The position numbers and the translations under genes are program-made. 64,000 nucleotides of DNA from Aspidiotus rigidus (lineage: Eukaryota > Arthropoda > Insecta > Hemiptera > Diaspididae), in contig JAVHKY010000013.1 of assembly GCA_035079385.1 (NCBI GenBank), positions 9,112,001 to 9,176,000 of the forward strand, in the 5' to 3' direction. Position 1 is the stretch's first letter; each line of letters starts with the position of its first letter. The notes beneath the pieces were generated by a model that saw nothing but the letters and a program-made list of their open reading frames with translations, did not search any database and was not told where the DNA came from. Positions 33,011 through 45,770 of the stretch are shown piece by piece.

Positions 33011-34448
33011 GTAGAAATTTAGTGTAGTGAGTGTCGTTTTATGAGGAAAAGGCGCCCTTTCCTCCTACTGGTGGTAGTAACTTAGCATTAAGGGACTCCT
33101 GTAGCAATGTAGCAGAAGTTGACCATCTCTGTCTATTCCAAAATGAAAGTATTAAAAGTAGATAATAGGGATTCACATCTACCTCCAAACAACGTATAAT
33201 TATCGAAAAATTTTGACAGCAAATCGATCAAAAATGACTGAAATTCAGAAAGCGAACCCATTTGTCACGTTTTCAAGTCCATTCCGAGTCGACGTTTTCA
33301 ACGACTTTTATCCACCCAAATTCGTGCGATTTGAGAGTCGATTAGTTAAATTCTGGAAATTTAGTCAGGTCGACCTAAAATCGACCTTCAAAATTCAAAT
33401 TTTAACACAGGACCAACCGTACATCGACGTCTTTATGGAACCAGTTTGATTATCCTAATTTTGGCAGATTGGAGGCGCCAATTTCAAGTCAATTTTTCCA
33501 AATACTTAATGGACTTCAAGCCAATTGCTTAATTGTAAGTGTGGACTACACGTAGATATAATTATGACTACGTACTCTGTCTACGAGTAGCAAAGTCACT
33601 AGACATACCGAATCCAAAAAGTTTATCAAGCAAAGGAGAGGAGGAGGCCATGGACCACATTATAGACGTGACAAATGAGTCAAAATGGTTGCCGACTCGA
33701 TATCAACATCGACAAGTTAATTAAGAGTTTCGAAAAGGAATTTCAATATCAATTAAAGCATAGTATAAAACTGATCAACACACATTCTCAGTACCCTACA
33801 AATGAACTGAGAATTTTCAAGAGATTGACTTGAAGTCATTTTGAAAAATCCTCAATTATTCGACCTGATATTGACGTCACCGTCAATTCGATTTTCACGA
33901 TAGGCTATAAGGACGTAATGTCGAGGTCGATTTTCGGATGACACTCTACGTAACTCAGAATCGATATCATTAAGGTTCATCGAAACGTACTTTTGCTGAA
34001 AAAACAAATATTACGACTCTGCCCAGGTTTGACTGAGGACTTCGTTTACATACATCGTTAGACAAAAAGCTAGTTGAATTATAGGTAATTGTATTCTTTT
34101 GAAAGAAAATGGCAATGCAGAATCTGCTGGCGATAAGTCGACTCTTGGAAGGAGTATTTGTTGACCACCATTTTCAGGTCTCAAACATCGATAAGCATCA
34201 CTTCAATTGATTAATCGAGTTCTTCAAATTCAAAAGTCCGCCTTATATTTGCCTCGTCGTATTCAGGAATTTGACCATTGTTTTGCCCGACAGATAGCTG
34301 TATATACAGAAAACTGACAGTAGATTTTTGTGGGCATGTCTTATATCGTTCAGATTCTGCCGCCTCTATTTCTTGGAAAAAAATACTTGAACATTTTTTT
34401 TATTGGATTCCCATGTACAAAATACCTATTTTACTAAAAAACATAGAA
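33011..34448. repeat. GTCGAC-rich dispersed repeat and unclassified DNA
   Basis: GTCGAC, TCGACC and GTCGATT words are frequent from 33190 to 34260. The frames at 33213-33449 and 33539-33724 fall in it and show no domain. No gene supported. Confidence 0.45.
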
Positions 34449-35100
34449 AAACAACGGCTTCCTTAACGAAGTTAAACGAGGAACGCAGGGAACCTGTTTT
34501 ATGAGTCACATAGGATTTGGTATTGAAAATTCAAGGAAGCCTAGACCTAGATAAAGCTAGTATAAAGAAGGCCTAGACCTACTATAAGCCTAGTATAATG
34601 TAGTTTGAAAGTCCAAGTTTTTCTCAAATATCGAGCTATTTATGATAGGAGGGAGACTTGGAAAAATTTGTCCCCTATCATATATAGCTCGAGAGTCAAA
34701 AGTTTTCCAAGTCCCTCTTCTATCATATATAGCTTCAGATTCGAAGTTTTTTCTAAGTCCCTCTCCTATCATATATGGCTCGAGAGTCGAAATTTTTCTA
34801 AGTCCCCCTTCTATCATATACAGCTCGAGAGTCGAAATTTTTCTAAGTCCCCCTACTGTCATATATAGCTCGAGAGTCGAAATTTTTCTAAGTCCCTCTC
34901 CTATCATATACAGCTCGAGAGTCGAAATTTTTCCAAGTCCCCCTACTGTCATATATAGCTCGAGAGTCGAAATTTTTCTAAGTCCCTCTCCTATCATATA
35001 TGGCTCGAGGGTCGAAATTTTTCCAAGTTTTTCGCTGGACGGCGCACGGCGGACGCCAGATTTCTCAAATAGCCCCCCATAAAACAGGTTCCCTGTTAAA
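34449..35100 (+). mobile_element. hairpin-ended repeat with tandem core, full-length form
   Basis: Left module from AAAACAACGGCTTCCTTAAC, CCTAGACCTAGATAAAGC, then about eight tandem units (TCGAGAGTCGAAATTTTTC..AAGTCCC), the right module (TTTTTCGCTGGACGGCGCAC) and the hairpin AACAGG-TTC-CCTGTT (35083-35097) followed by AAAAAA. Long frames on both strands are tandem-repeat artefacts. Confidence 0.85.
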
Positions 35101-35680
35101 AAAAATAAAAACGCAAGCACGTTATTAGGTATTGTGATATTATGATGAATAATTCATTATTGATTATTGACGTTTGCGGCCTTGTGGGTGTCAAAATTTA
35201 CCTTTTCCATTTTTCTTGAAAGAAGGAAAGGAAAAAAAGGGGAAAAAGGAAAAATTTGCCGCCCCCAAAAATTTGCCGCTCTAGGCAGTGCCTACTCTGC
35301 CTATACGTAAATCCATGGCTGGAGTTATATCCCCCTCACCTCTTCCTCAAAGAAGAAGTATTTACTTTGTGATTAGAAGACTACACGTCCATGAGTCATA
35401 ATACTCAAGTAATCGCATATATTTTCTTACTACACATGACTGAAACATAATCCACAAGAAGTTATCAATCTAGTATCCGCTCGTTCACCCCTATTCTTCG
35501 CTTGGTATAAGCCTGGTGCACTGTAATGTTGGACCTAGTATGATGATGAAGGCTAAGGGTGAAAATTTTTCAAGTCCTAAAAGTAGGTCAAGATGATTCA
35601 TTAAAGACAAAAAGACCTCAAAAATTTTATTTATTTATAACTATGATTCAGTTAAATTTTATTGGGGTAATAAAAAATTA
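35101..35680. other. no gene recognised
   Basis: AT-rich with a purine-rich GAAAGGAAAAAAAGG tract near 35225 and a short TGACGTCA-family fragment (GGCTAAGGGTGAAAATTTTTC) near 35551. Confidence 0.4.
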
Positions 35681-35682
35681 AT

Positions 35683-35917
35683 TTTTAGGTTACTTGCTCA
35701 AAAAGCATCTTATTTGTAAACACTTTTCAGTGCAAGAAGCGAAACATGCGAATCACATCGAATGCACAAATTTGTATCCATGTATGCCGTTTACAGCCTT
35801 CTTTTTTGCTCTGGTGCAAAAATGGATCATTTTTGCACACTTTTTAGACATACCGTTTAAATGTAAACGAGAAATATGACGTCAGTACTGCGAAAATCAA
35901 GAAGCAAGTAACCTAAA
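35683..35917. mobile_element. MITE-like inverted-repeat element
   Basis: The left end TTTTTAGGTTACTTGCT is mirrored at the right as AGCAAGTAACCTAAAAA (about 16 bp). The interior has inverted GTGCAAAAATGGATCATTTTTGCAC. Just right of it (35938-36012) GCAAGAAGTTCGAGATTCGC and its complement form a separate hairpin. No transposase. Confidence 0.6.
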
Positions 35918-36017
35918 AAAATAATATAGTTTGTAACTTTTGCAAGAAGTTCGAGATTCGCTCGTGCGATTTTTTCGTCACTCGCGAATCTTGCACTTCT
36001 TGCACTAGTTGCAAAAT

Positions 36018-39000
36018 ATACCATCTTTTTTTATAGAATTAGTTTAAGGATAACAGGATAATTAAATATGATGACGTCATAAGCCCAGGACCACGATTAA
36101 GCCCAGTATAGGCCTAGTATAATGAAGGCTGAAGTAGGTCAAGGTCATTGATCACATAACGTCATCGCATGATGCATTACGTAACGCAGATTTCTGACTG
36201 ACCCATAGTTCCAAGATAAATGCACGTCAAAAACTTGCAGAAAAGATCTATCGAGAGTTGGTCGTAAATAAAAGGGGAGACTCGAACGATGAAACTTAAA
36301 AAGTTGGGTGTAAGAAAAATATGACTAAGATAAGAGTTGAAGACGTGAAAGGCGTTCCGAAGGGTTACCACAAAATCGTAACGTTAAAGACCTAGAAATT
36401 TTGTCGAAAAACATTTTCATAATTCTGACTGCAAAGAGAAAGATAGCATCTTGGTAAAAATAGAATTCAAGAAAATAATGATCCCGTGAAAATATTTGGA
36501 TTTTGTCAACGAAGGGGACGAGAAAATGCTGCGGTACAGTGTGATGATTTTATTAGACGTTATATTGGAATACCGGTAGTATTCCTTGAAAAATAAAAGC
36601 TAGAATACAAAGCTCCTACTTACACCAGAGTGATCGGACCCAATACCCAGCAATAATTCGAATAACAAACAGGATTGTATATAATTTATATTTGAGTCAT
36701 TCTTCGATTCTATTCTATCCATTTGTAATGAAAATCTTTTCAAAGCTCGAGATAAATACGACGAACGAGAAAAGAGTAGTGGGAGTAAGAGTCCTCTGGC
36801 GAGTCATTATACGTATTCTCACTTTTCGTATTAAAAGGGCCTGACGAAGGATTGTGCGGAGTCGGAGAAACACCAAATTGGCTATATGGTATCGACTAGA
36901 CATTATTACGCTCCGTCAAATTTGAACTTTGATTACGTTTAACTGCGATAAAATATTATGTATGTTAATTTCTTCGGCGAACGAATTTAAGCGCAAAGGT
37001 TGAAAAGTCGTAGGAGTCAAAATGAGTTGATCGAAACGAGAAAAATTGTTACATGTGCTACATTTATAGAGCGACGAGTCTTCCTTTTCAGGAAAATCTA
37101 TGGCCTTTCGAGCGTACACTGTACCCGCAATATCAGCCTACTTATTTCTTTAGTTCGACTTTTCGCTCGTGTCAATATTAATCAAATTTTTCGAACGTCG
37201 GCGAAAAGTCATCTCGCTCATACATATATTCATTACTGCAATGCGAATTTCAGCCGTATCTTCTTTAGTCGTCCGGTATATCGTGCAGCAGTGTATTATA
37301 TACTTAGTTTCAAGGTCCGCGAGATTAGTTCGGGAATAAACAAACAAAACTAGCGAATATGGAAATCTAAGGGTAAACATTTTTATTCTAAAATACGCTC
37401 AACTTTTATACGCGCTGGTTTTTTAACGAGCCTCTACGGTGACTCGAATATTTTCTATTAAGTATATCTGAACTAAGGAAATCGTCTTTAAAGTTTAAAT
37501 ACACGAAGACAATTTAAAGGTCTGTGCACGTGTGATACTACACAATATTCAGAAACCTAAATAATATAGGCCTACTCACTATTAAGGCAATACGACAGCA
37601 AGGGAGGTGGGGTTCATAATTACAAAAACGACCTCGTGGAAGATGAAAAAAATCTGTAAATCTTGAAACTGAAGGTTAGAGAGAACATTTCCTATTGATA
37701 GAAAAATTTCGAAGGGCTATTTTCACACTATATAGAAGAACGATCCAGATTGTGGTTTTGGAACCATCTCTCCTCTCTTCACTTCAATATTGAGACGTGA
37801 TATAAATTTTTATAGCTTCGATTCCGCGCACGATAACTTATTAACAAACCGACATATTTATCGAAAAACACATTTATCCGACATTAATGATTCACAGTAA
37901 TGATGAAGTGAGAAGGTCTTTATCAGTTTCTTCGATTCTTATATTAACTGAACTTCGTAAAAGGATTGTTTCAACAAACGCCATTTCGAGTGATTTTTGA
38001 ATAAATTGAACCTTTTTGTTGAGCTCCGAAAAAGCCTCCCGAGAAAGTAAGGAAAATTTTTTTATCCCCCTCTGATTTACGACAAAACTTTACATCGCGC
38101 AAAAAAAAATTTCAATAGATTTCTATCCCTCGCGGAATTTCTTACGATAAACAGTTTTTTATTTCTATTATTCCAAGTTTATCAGAGCTCGATGCTTGTA
38201 CGATAGGACTAAAAGAATGATTTTTTTTTTTTTCTATAAAAAATTTGATTCTCCTGGATTTTTTTGAATTTCATATTTTACAATCATGATATTGTGAATT
38301 CAGATTCTGTACAAAATTTCAGCAAGTATTCAACTTGCCCTCGCCGGTGTCATCGGGGCAAACGCATCACTTTATTATGTTTGGAAACTGCATTACTGTT
38401 AGTTCGACTTCTCTTTAAAAAAAATCCGTCGTGATCATATTATTTTCATCATCTTGAATATACTCCGTCGAAATCTATGGAAAAAAAAATTTGACTTGCC
38501 ATTCGGGTTATTTAAGGCAACCATCATATATCACTGTATGCAGTGGCGTAACGAAGAAATTTTCAAAGGGGTGGAAGATTGAACAAAATTTTATGCGGGT
38601 TTACTTTTTACCATTGTCTGTAATCTTAACGATATTTCGAAGCAAGTATTTCAAACAAGAAAGAGGAATACTCCGACGTGGAGTAAATTAATCAAGTATT
38701 TCAGTTTAAGGATGGGGGTCAATCCCCTCTGGTTACGCCGCCACTATAGTTGACTGGATTCTGATGGAAGAGAAAAAAGAAAAAAAAAATATTAAAACCA
38801 CATTTCACATTCTGAGATATCAAAAAACTCACAGCCCACCTGGTGAGCTGCTGGGAGTTGCCTTTATTAACCTTGTTAATTGAGACAAACAGCAAACCTG
38901 TTTTATGGGACTCATTTGTGAGCAGTATTCAATTTTGTTAAATTTTTGTAATTTCTAAGTCGCCCTCTCATCATGCTGAAAATTTTTCCGAATCTCCCTC

Positions 39001-39056
39001 GTATCATATATAGCTCGGAGGTCGAAATTAATCGAAGTCTACCTTTTATCATAATA
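36018..39056. other. mostly unique DNA, no gene recognised
   Basis: 36060-36230 is a TGACGTCA-family fragment (TGACGTCA at 36072, AGGTCAAGGTCATTGATC at 36129). From 36240 to 38860 the sequence appears unique. Reading frames (36177-36371, 36715-36903, 37000-37353, 37150-37380) show no recognisable domain. 38520-38750 (AGTGGCGTAACGAAG and GGTTACGCCGCCACT) looks like the inverted ends of a decayed mobile element. Confidence 0.4.
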
Positions 39057-39057
39057 T

Positions 39058-39252
39058 GTGACCTGCGATGAGAAAAGGATGCTCATTGCCTATTGGCGCA
39101 GGAACACCATTCGGGAAGTAATCTGACGTGCGCCATGAGCAACTATATTCAGAGGCGCTCTGAAAGGAGACGTGATGGGGAGGACATCTAATCAGAGAGA
39201 AATGGTGTTCCTGTCAGTGGGTAATGAGCATCCTTTTCTCATCGCAGGTCAC
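39058..39252. mobile_element. GTGACC-ended MITE, copy 2
   Basis: A 195-bp element with inverted ends of 55-60 bp (GTGACCTGCGATGAGAAAAG and ATGCTCATTGCC; the complement closes at GGTCAC). It is flanked by the 4-bp duplication ATAT (39054-39057 and 39253-39256). It interrupts a tandem unit of the hairpin family (TATCAT|..|ATATGTAGCTCG), giving a clear insertion site. Confidence 0.9.
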
Positions 39253-39289
39253 ATATGTAGCTCGGAAGTTGATGTATGTACATAGCATG

Positions 39290-39780
39290 AAAAAATAGTC
39301 CCTTAAATTAACTAGATATTTAATGCTTTATACACCAATTGACTTAGCCCCTTCAAGTAACTACATATGCATGCTTCATACACCAACTGAATTAGCTCTC
39401 TCAATGAGGTAGATATGCAATGCTTCAAACACTAAATGACTTGGCCCCTTCAAGTAACTAGATATGCAATGCTTCATAACCTATTAACTCAGCTCCTTCA
39501 ATGAGGTAGATATGCAACACTTCAAACACTATAATACTTGGAACGCTCTTCTAAAGTATACTAAGTCTTCTTTGTAAGTATCATATCATATATTATAGGT
39601 ATAGCTTGTAGATTGATATACAGTAATGTATATAACCTGAAAAATAGTCCCTTAAAGTAACTATATTATAAGTAATGCTTTATATATACCAATTGGCTTG
39701 ACTCCATTAATGTACCAGATATGCAAGGCGTAGGTTTTTCCTAGCCCCCCCCCCCCGTCCTATCATATACAGCTAGGAGA
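39290..39780. repeat. tandem TAGCCCCTTCAA / ATATGCAATGCTTCA array
   Basis: Diverged units of about 65-75 bases: CTTAGCCCCTTCAAGTAACT then ATATGCATGCTTCATACACC, repeated about six times with GAGGTAGATATGCAA variants. Confidence 0.7.
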
Positions 39781-39969
39781 TTGTATCATAATAATAATTA
39801 TATAGCTTGGAAGTCAAAATTTTCCCAAGTTCTCCTCCTATCATAGAATATAGCTCCAAAATCCGGGTCTGTGACGTCACAATTTGATGACGTCATAGAT
39901 CTGGTAGGTCAACAAATTTTTCAGATCCCACCTGCCTCATGAAACAGGTTCCTTACCAACTCCGCTAAA

Positions 39970-40240
39970 GAACCCGTGAGTTTTAGCGGGGAACCCGCTA
40001 TCCTTTGTATTGAGGGTACTTCCAGGAAATTTTCATCCGCAAGCGCGGGTGCGAGTGAGGTTGATGACGTCACGAAGTTGATGCCGTCACGGATAGGGAA
40101 GGAGAGGGGGAATGGAAAAATTCGGACCTCCGAGCTATATATGATAGGAGGGAGACTTTCAGGACTTGGAAAAACTTCAGGCTCTAGGGGACTCGGGATA
40201 GCGAATTCCCCGCTGCCATTGCAGTCCTGCAATAGTATCA
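39970..40240. mobile_element. GCGGGG-hairpin element, copy 2 (inverted)
   Basis: Reverse-orientation relative of 29950-30260: AGCGGGGAACCCGCT at 39985-39999, the CTTCCAGGAAATTTTCATCC block, GATGACGTCACGAAG, the tandem unit GGACTTGGAAAAACTTCAGG, then AGCGAATTCCCCGCT (one arm mutated) and GCAGTCCTGCAATAG at the far end. Confidence 0.75.
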
Positions 40241-42200
40241 ATTTTTTTTTTCTGAACTCACTCCCATGTTATTAGCTTAGAGGTTGAAATTCTTCCAAGT
40301 CACAGGTTCTGCTGGACAGCGCCCAGCGCCCATCATTTTTCTTCAAATTGCCTCTTCCCCCATAAAAATAGTATAGCTTTCTTCAACGCTCATGAAAATA
40401 ATCATCAATAGGAAAAAAGATTGAATGCTCTATCAATTTATTCTTAGAATTATTTTTGCAAATTGTGACCATAAGTTGCAGCGGATGAACTGCAGCGCTC
40501 TACCAGCTAGCGATTAGTTGGCTGTTGGTGCCTTGTGAGGTTGCTGCCAGAGTATTGCAGCCAAAAATTGCAGCTTCGGCTTTTGGCTTGAACTTACAAT
40601 CTTGATATTTGGCTTTTGGCTTAAAGCTCTTGGAAAAGGCTCAATTCAGCTGATTTGTGGCTGGTCAAGATCAATATTATTATGACAAAATGGGAGTTCA
40701 GATGAAACAATCCAGAGAATTGGGCTGTTGTCACACCTGTGGAATAAATAGAATGTGGTCTTTGCAACTCGTCATACTTAATAATAAAGAAAAGAACTTT
40801 ACAGAGATGCACAAAAAATTATATTTTCCAAGGGAGAAAATACAAGGTAGATGTACGTTTCGCGACGACGTTAGAACGCCGCATCATCAGTACAAATGAA
40901 CATCAAAAGCACGATACAAAAGTGAAACAAACAGAATAAAACGAATTACTCATACAATGGTATTATCATGTCCCGTATTCCTGTAGACACGTGTAATGAA
41001 GTTGGGGTAATTCATATACGTATCATTGAGCAACAGCTGATTAGAAGATACCTATTCAATAGTTCGTGTTTATCTCCACTGGATGACGCACAACAGGCTT
41101 CTATATTGAATAACTGAATTGCTGAACTGAACAGGAACCTATCGTTTTTATCTTTTTCATTTTGTTTGAGTTTCAATAAGATGGATTGAATTTCACAAAA
41201 TGAATGATCTGTGATTCTTAATATTTCTGCATTTTTTTATTGTTGCAAAAAATTGGAAAAACTACAGAAATATGGCTTATTTTGGTATTTGGCTTAGGAA
41301 GGTTTAAATTGAGTCGGTATTCAACTAGCTTTGCTCCTATCAGTAGAAATTTGGCTGCTTGCAGCAATGGCATGTATCTTTAAATGGGCAAACAAAAATA
41401 CTTAATAACCGCAAACTAATTGCTCACAGACTGATAGACTATAGTTGCTCATTCACATTAGGCCGGCTATTTGCCAGGTTTGACTTGGTACATGGTCAAG
41501 TTTGGTCATTTCTGGTCAAAATTGGTTGTTTTTAGTTGAAATTGGTTAATTTTGGTCATCTTTGATTGAAAAAAACAGCCAATTTCAAAATTGACCACCA
41601 ATTGACTTGCTACCAAGTGTACTGAGTAACAAGGTGTACCAAACAGGGGACGTTACTACTTTATGTGAAATTTCCAACAAATCATCAATTCTCCCACAAA
41701 AATTGACCAAGTCATTGTGATGTCATTCATAGCTAACCATGTACCAACAAGGCGGGCAGGCTGCAAACTACGCGCAAACACACTTCATTGATTGTATTGT
41801 TTTTGGGTCTATCACTTTATCAATTCCCATAAGAAATACACTGGAACGTTTCAATCATACGTTCAAATTGAAAAATTGGAAATAAGTAAGCAATTAGGGA
41901 TTCTCATTCAGAATTAGGAAGTTCTCAAGTACATATTGGAAAATGTATCTATGGTTCTTGTTTTATTTCTTGTTTTCAAATTTGAACATAAGATCAAAAC
42001 ATTCCTGTGTATTCTTCTGAAGCATTCTTTTGTCTACAATCGAGTTGATAGTGTAGGGTAAGATTGACAATTTCAAGCGGACTATAGGGTACGTTGGGGT
42101 GAATGGATGTGGAGTGTAAAAGTCTATTAATTCCAATTAATTTCATGAAACCCTTCCACCCGTCACCTGCACCGCCCATCAATTTTTCGCAATACGTAAT
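40241..42200. other. unclassified DNA with small inverted repeats
   Basis: 40440-40640 is rich in TTGCAGC and TTTTGGCTT words. 41490-41620 is a self-complementary tract built of TGGTCAA/TTGACCA words (TGGTCATTTCTGGTCAAAAT and CAAAATTGACCACCAATTG). Reading frames at 40621-40899 lack a domain. No gene supported. Confidence 0.4.
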
Positions 42201-42219
42201 AGGCCACGGCCTTCTACAG

Positions 42220-42585
42220 TCTGTCTCACGAGAGTTGGCGCCGGATCACGCAGCAGACTAACGCGCGTCAGCGTCCGTGCCTAAAGAAGACACCGATCAC
42301 AAACATCCACATACTCGCGTTCAGTATAAATTTCACCTATTCCTCTCCCCAGAGCCCCAGTCACTGCAACCAGTCTATTTGCGACTCTCGTGAGAAAGAT
42401 ATTACAATACACTCAACAAGCCGAAATACTGAAAAATGACAATGCTGCAAAAGAGGCCAATGTTCGGATGGTTATGATTGTAGGCTCTTATATGGAAAAA
42501 ACCATAGCGATAGCCTTCCTAAATGTAGAGGAAACGTGTGATTATTTTCACTTTTTGATACATTTCATGTCTTTGCCCTGACCTC
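42220..42585 (+). other. GC-rich block with inverted CTCACGAGAG and a short open frame
   Basis: CTCACGAGAG at about 42226 and CTCTCGTGAG at about 42386 bracket a CpG-rich 160-bp segment containing a TATA-like AGTATAAATT. A 63-codon open frame follows (42390-42581; KILQYTQQAEILKND...) with no family I recognise. It could be a promoter and a small gene, or a mobile-element end. I cannot decide. Confidence 0.25.
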
Positions 42586-42789
42586 TCCTCTCCCCTGCCC
42601 CAATGCCAAAATTTGCATGCGCGTGTGCGTGCGTGCGTGCAGATGACCTTGGTACTTGAGAAAAATAGCTCCATTTGTGAGTACTCTCCTCTTTTTGGTC
42701 CAAACCTCCGTCAAACTAGCATTATACTTGCTTTAGGCCTCCACTTGAACACTGTTCTATCCAGTTTATACTAGCTTTACTAAATATTT

Positions 42790-43330
42790 GGTCTAGGCCC
42801 TAATAATCCTGTATACTGTGTTCCTTCTAATGACGTCATCGACAGTAACTCCGAGCCTAATTCTGAAATTTAAGAGTTCAATACACCTCTCTTCATCCTT
42901 GTAATCTACAAGTGATTTAATGTAAGTTTTTATACTTCCGTACGTTAGGCTAGACCCCCGCCCCTTGCTAGAGTACACCACGCTTGTATTAGTCCAAGAA
43001 TGGGGAATACGCCTTTGTGAGGAAAATTCTCCACATAGCCTTAAAATATAAATGAGGTCATTCACTAGTAAATATGAAACATGATCTTTATTTACTTAGC
43101 TCTACCAGAAAATCTCTCTTTTCTTAATCCGTACTTATAGAAATAATGGCATTTAAATCAACATTAATATTTTAATGGCATAAAATGCCGTAGTATACCA
43201 GTGACGTCATATATTTTTGAAGTTACATCTAAATGGACCAACCTCTATTCTAGGGACTGCTCAATTTTGATAGTAACTTGACCACATAAGGCCTACTCTC
43301 GATCTAATCTATACCGGGCTTTTGCTCACC
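42790..43330. repeat. long TGACGTCA-family repeat, copy with the MITE-empty site
   Basis: Shares GTACACCACGC, TTAGTCCAAGAA, CACTAGTA and CCAGAAAATCTCTCTTT with 63457-63800. At about 43070-43080 it reads ATGAAACATGATCTTTATTT, where the 63-kb copy carries the GTGACC-ended MITE. The 90-codon minus-strand frame at 42793-43065 lies in it and is probably not a gene. Confidence 0.65.
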
Positions 43331-45770
43331 ATTCTTATTGATGAATGACGTCACAGTGATGGACATTCGTCGCAAATAAAAGCCCTGTAGATTTTCCGAA
43401 AAAATGGCACCGGTACAAAAAAAAAAAAAAATGTTTTATAGTTTCCGTGCGCAAATTCATTCTTGCGGGAGAAAATGTGCAATTGACCCTGGGTTGACCT
43501 TTTTAACAGCGTCCAGTCCCAATGATATAATGTTCCTGTTCGTTCATGTTGAAACATGTAGGCCAAGGCACCGGTAAGTTACGAATTATTTTTTTAATAC
43601 CATAACTCATATACTCGTATTTTAGCTTAAATTTAGTTCTGTTGGAATAAAAGTTTTACAAAAGACTTCTTTAAAACATCGTGAAACGAGAGCTAATACG
43701 ATCTTCCTTCCTCCAAATGACCTATATTTGGTTGACTAGTCACGACTATTTTTTATTTTTTTGATTGAAAAGTTGAAATATATCATAACAGCGAAGTGTG
43801 ACAACTATAGAAATCGTTATTTATTGTAAGTAGAGGATTCATTTCCTACCGCAACCTGCATACATCCGCCTCTCCACGAAAGAAGAAAAGAAATAACAAT
43901 AAGACAGTTGGAACGAATTTTGATGAGAACTTTTCCGACTCTATCTCGGGTAAATTCTTTGAAGCTGTCTGCTTGGCAATTCTCGTTACACTCGTGTAAG
44001 TATTTTTGCCAACTTAGTCGTAATCGGTATGCGAATTTCCTCGCGTCCGACAAAACGCAAATTTTCATAAATTTAATGATGACGATAAGATTTCGTTTTT
44101 CCTGCTTTTGAAACTTCAGCGTCGTCGTATCGAAATGAGAATACCCGAAGAACGAGTTCACTGTTCTCTTAGTTACGAGCATGATACTCGCAGTTTTTTA
44201 CAGATTTCTTGCCAGTCTTAAAAAGTTCTTCGTGGGTAGCTAAATTGTATACGTACAATTTCTCTCCTAATTTTCTCTTCTTCTGCTCAGCGTGGGAAAT
44301 GAGCGGATGGCGATGGCAGCTAGAGTGTAGAACTAGTTTAAGTAGATTCTGTAGAATTTTTCGATTCAAAAGACGAAGTTGGGCAGTTTCTAGCCAGCCT
44401 ATTTCTTCAAAAAGTATAGTCCGAAGAGACTCCATAAAACTTTCGAGTGTTGAGTTGAACTAGTTCGAGTAGTGTTTGTCGGACTTTTCAGTTAAAAGAA
44501 GTTAGGCCTAGTGGTGTAAAAAACATACTTATCTAAGGCTTCCATCAAAACAAGAAGCCGGCCCTTAAAACCCCTAAAAAGCTTCCATTATTATAAAATT
44601 GAAACGTAATAAGATCAAGGAAACAAACGCCATTACGTGATACTTGATTAGTTTCTCCGATGCTATAAATTATGATAGTATGCCAAATATTTTCAAAATA
44701 CCGAACTACAGCATTGAAATTTTCATTCCTTTCCGTGTTTCGTTAGCCTATTTTTCGTGTACTAAATTACATTTTCTCTTTTTTGCCATCCTATCTTTTT
44801 CAATTTGGGTGAAAAAAATTTTCGTCATTATTAATAAACGGAGGAAGGACATTTCAATACTAAATCTTTATCAGTCAATTTGGCTACGCCTTTATCGCAA
44901 CAATTGCATCGACCTTTCCCGTATAGTAAATATTTTCATAGTTTCGAGTTGATCCCTGTTTGAAAGCACTTTCGCTGCGCGCTGCTCATCGTAGTATATA
45001 AATCACAACATGAATTCGACTGGCGACGAATTTTCAACTTTTTTTTTTTTTTTCTTCCTTCGCCGGTTCATTTTCTATTCCATTTCTTCTTCTTCCCGTC
45101 TTTTTACACAGCACAAGTCATTTCTTCCTCCGGATTTAACTTTTTCGAATACATTATTACGAAATTATTACACTGTTAGAGTGTTGGCGAAAATCTTCAA
45201 CAGCGTATGCGACGCGACGATGAAAAAAATCCTAACGATAGTAAAAAAGTAAAAGTGATTCTGGGAATTAGAATAAAACATTTGTTCGTATTACTCAAAT
45301 GACGTAGTTGACTTGAGAAAAAAAGAATCGTAGACCTAAATATTCACAAATATAATGACTCGTTAAAGTCAAACTGAAGACGACTTTTTCCTGCAAGATT
45401 GGTATAGGGCAGTCGGTAATACCCTCTCTGAAATCCGTCAGAACTGTCAAAAATCGAGTTGAGGACTTGCTGTATGTTCAAAAAGTAGAAATTGAACAGT
45501 TCAATACCACTGGGGCAAGTTGTGTAGCCCAGAAGTAAATAAGAGGTCGTCCACCTTGGCATTTAAAGTATTCTACCTCCTTTTCATATGAAAACCGAAG
45601 GCAGACCCATCCCTCTTTGAAAATTATCTTGAGTACGCCATTGCAGCCAATATAAATAGTTAACATTGAATCTTTAAGAATCGACTGTAAATTCAAATAT
45701 ACTCTTCCCTCTTACTCGTTTTGATAAGTCCAGTCATTTCATGAATTCCCTAGAGCTCGAAGTCGATAAT
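43331..45770. other. unique DNA, no gene recognised
   Basis: Several reading frames on both strands (43817-44182 minus, 44169-44435 minus, 44644-44952 plus, 45010-45252 plus) with no recognisable domain or convincing splice pattern. A poly-A run sits at about 43418-43432 and a poly-T run at about 45039-45053. Confidence 0.35.

Noticed and set aside
34590..35120. 176-codon minus-strand and 146-codon plus-strand frames
   Set aside because: Both are translations of the same tandem array in the hairpin-ended repeat; opposite-strand frames of equal quality show it is periodicity.
36624..36722. Minus-strand 33-codon frame with hydrophobic LLFELLLGIG ending at a GTAAGT donor, as activin exon 1
   Set aside because: The leader is short and contains glutamate, the phase does not match the known exons, and nothing else links it to the gene.
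43817..44182. 121-codon minus-strand frame with HECNENCQ
   Set aside because: Composition looks coding in part, but no domain, start context or consistent splice sites were found.
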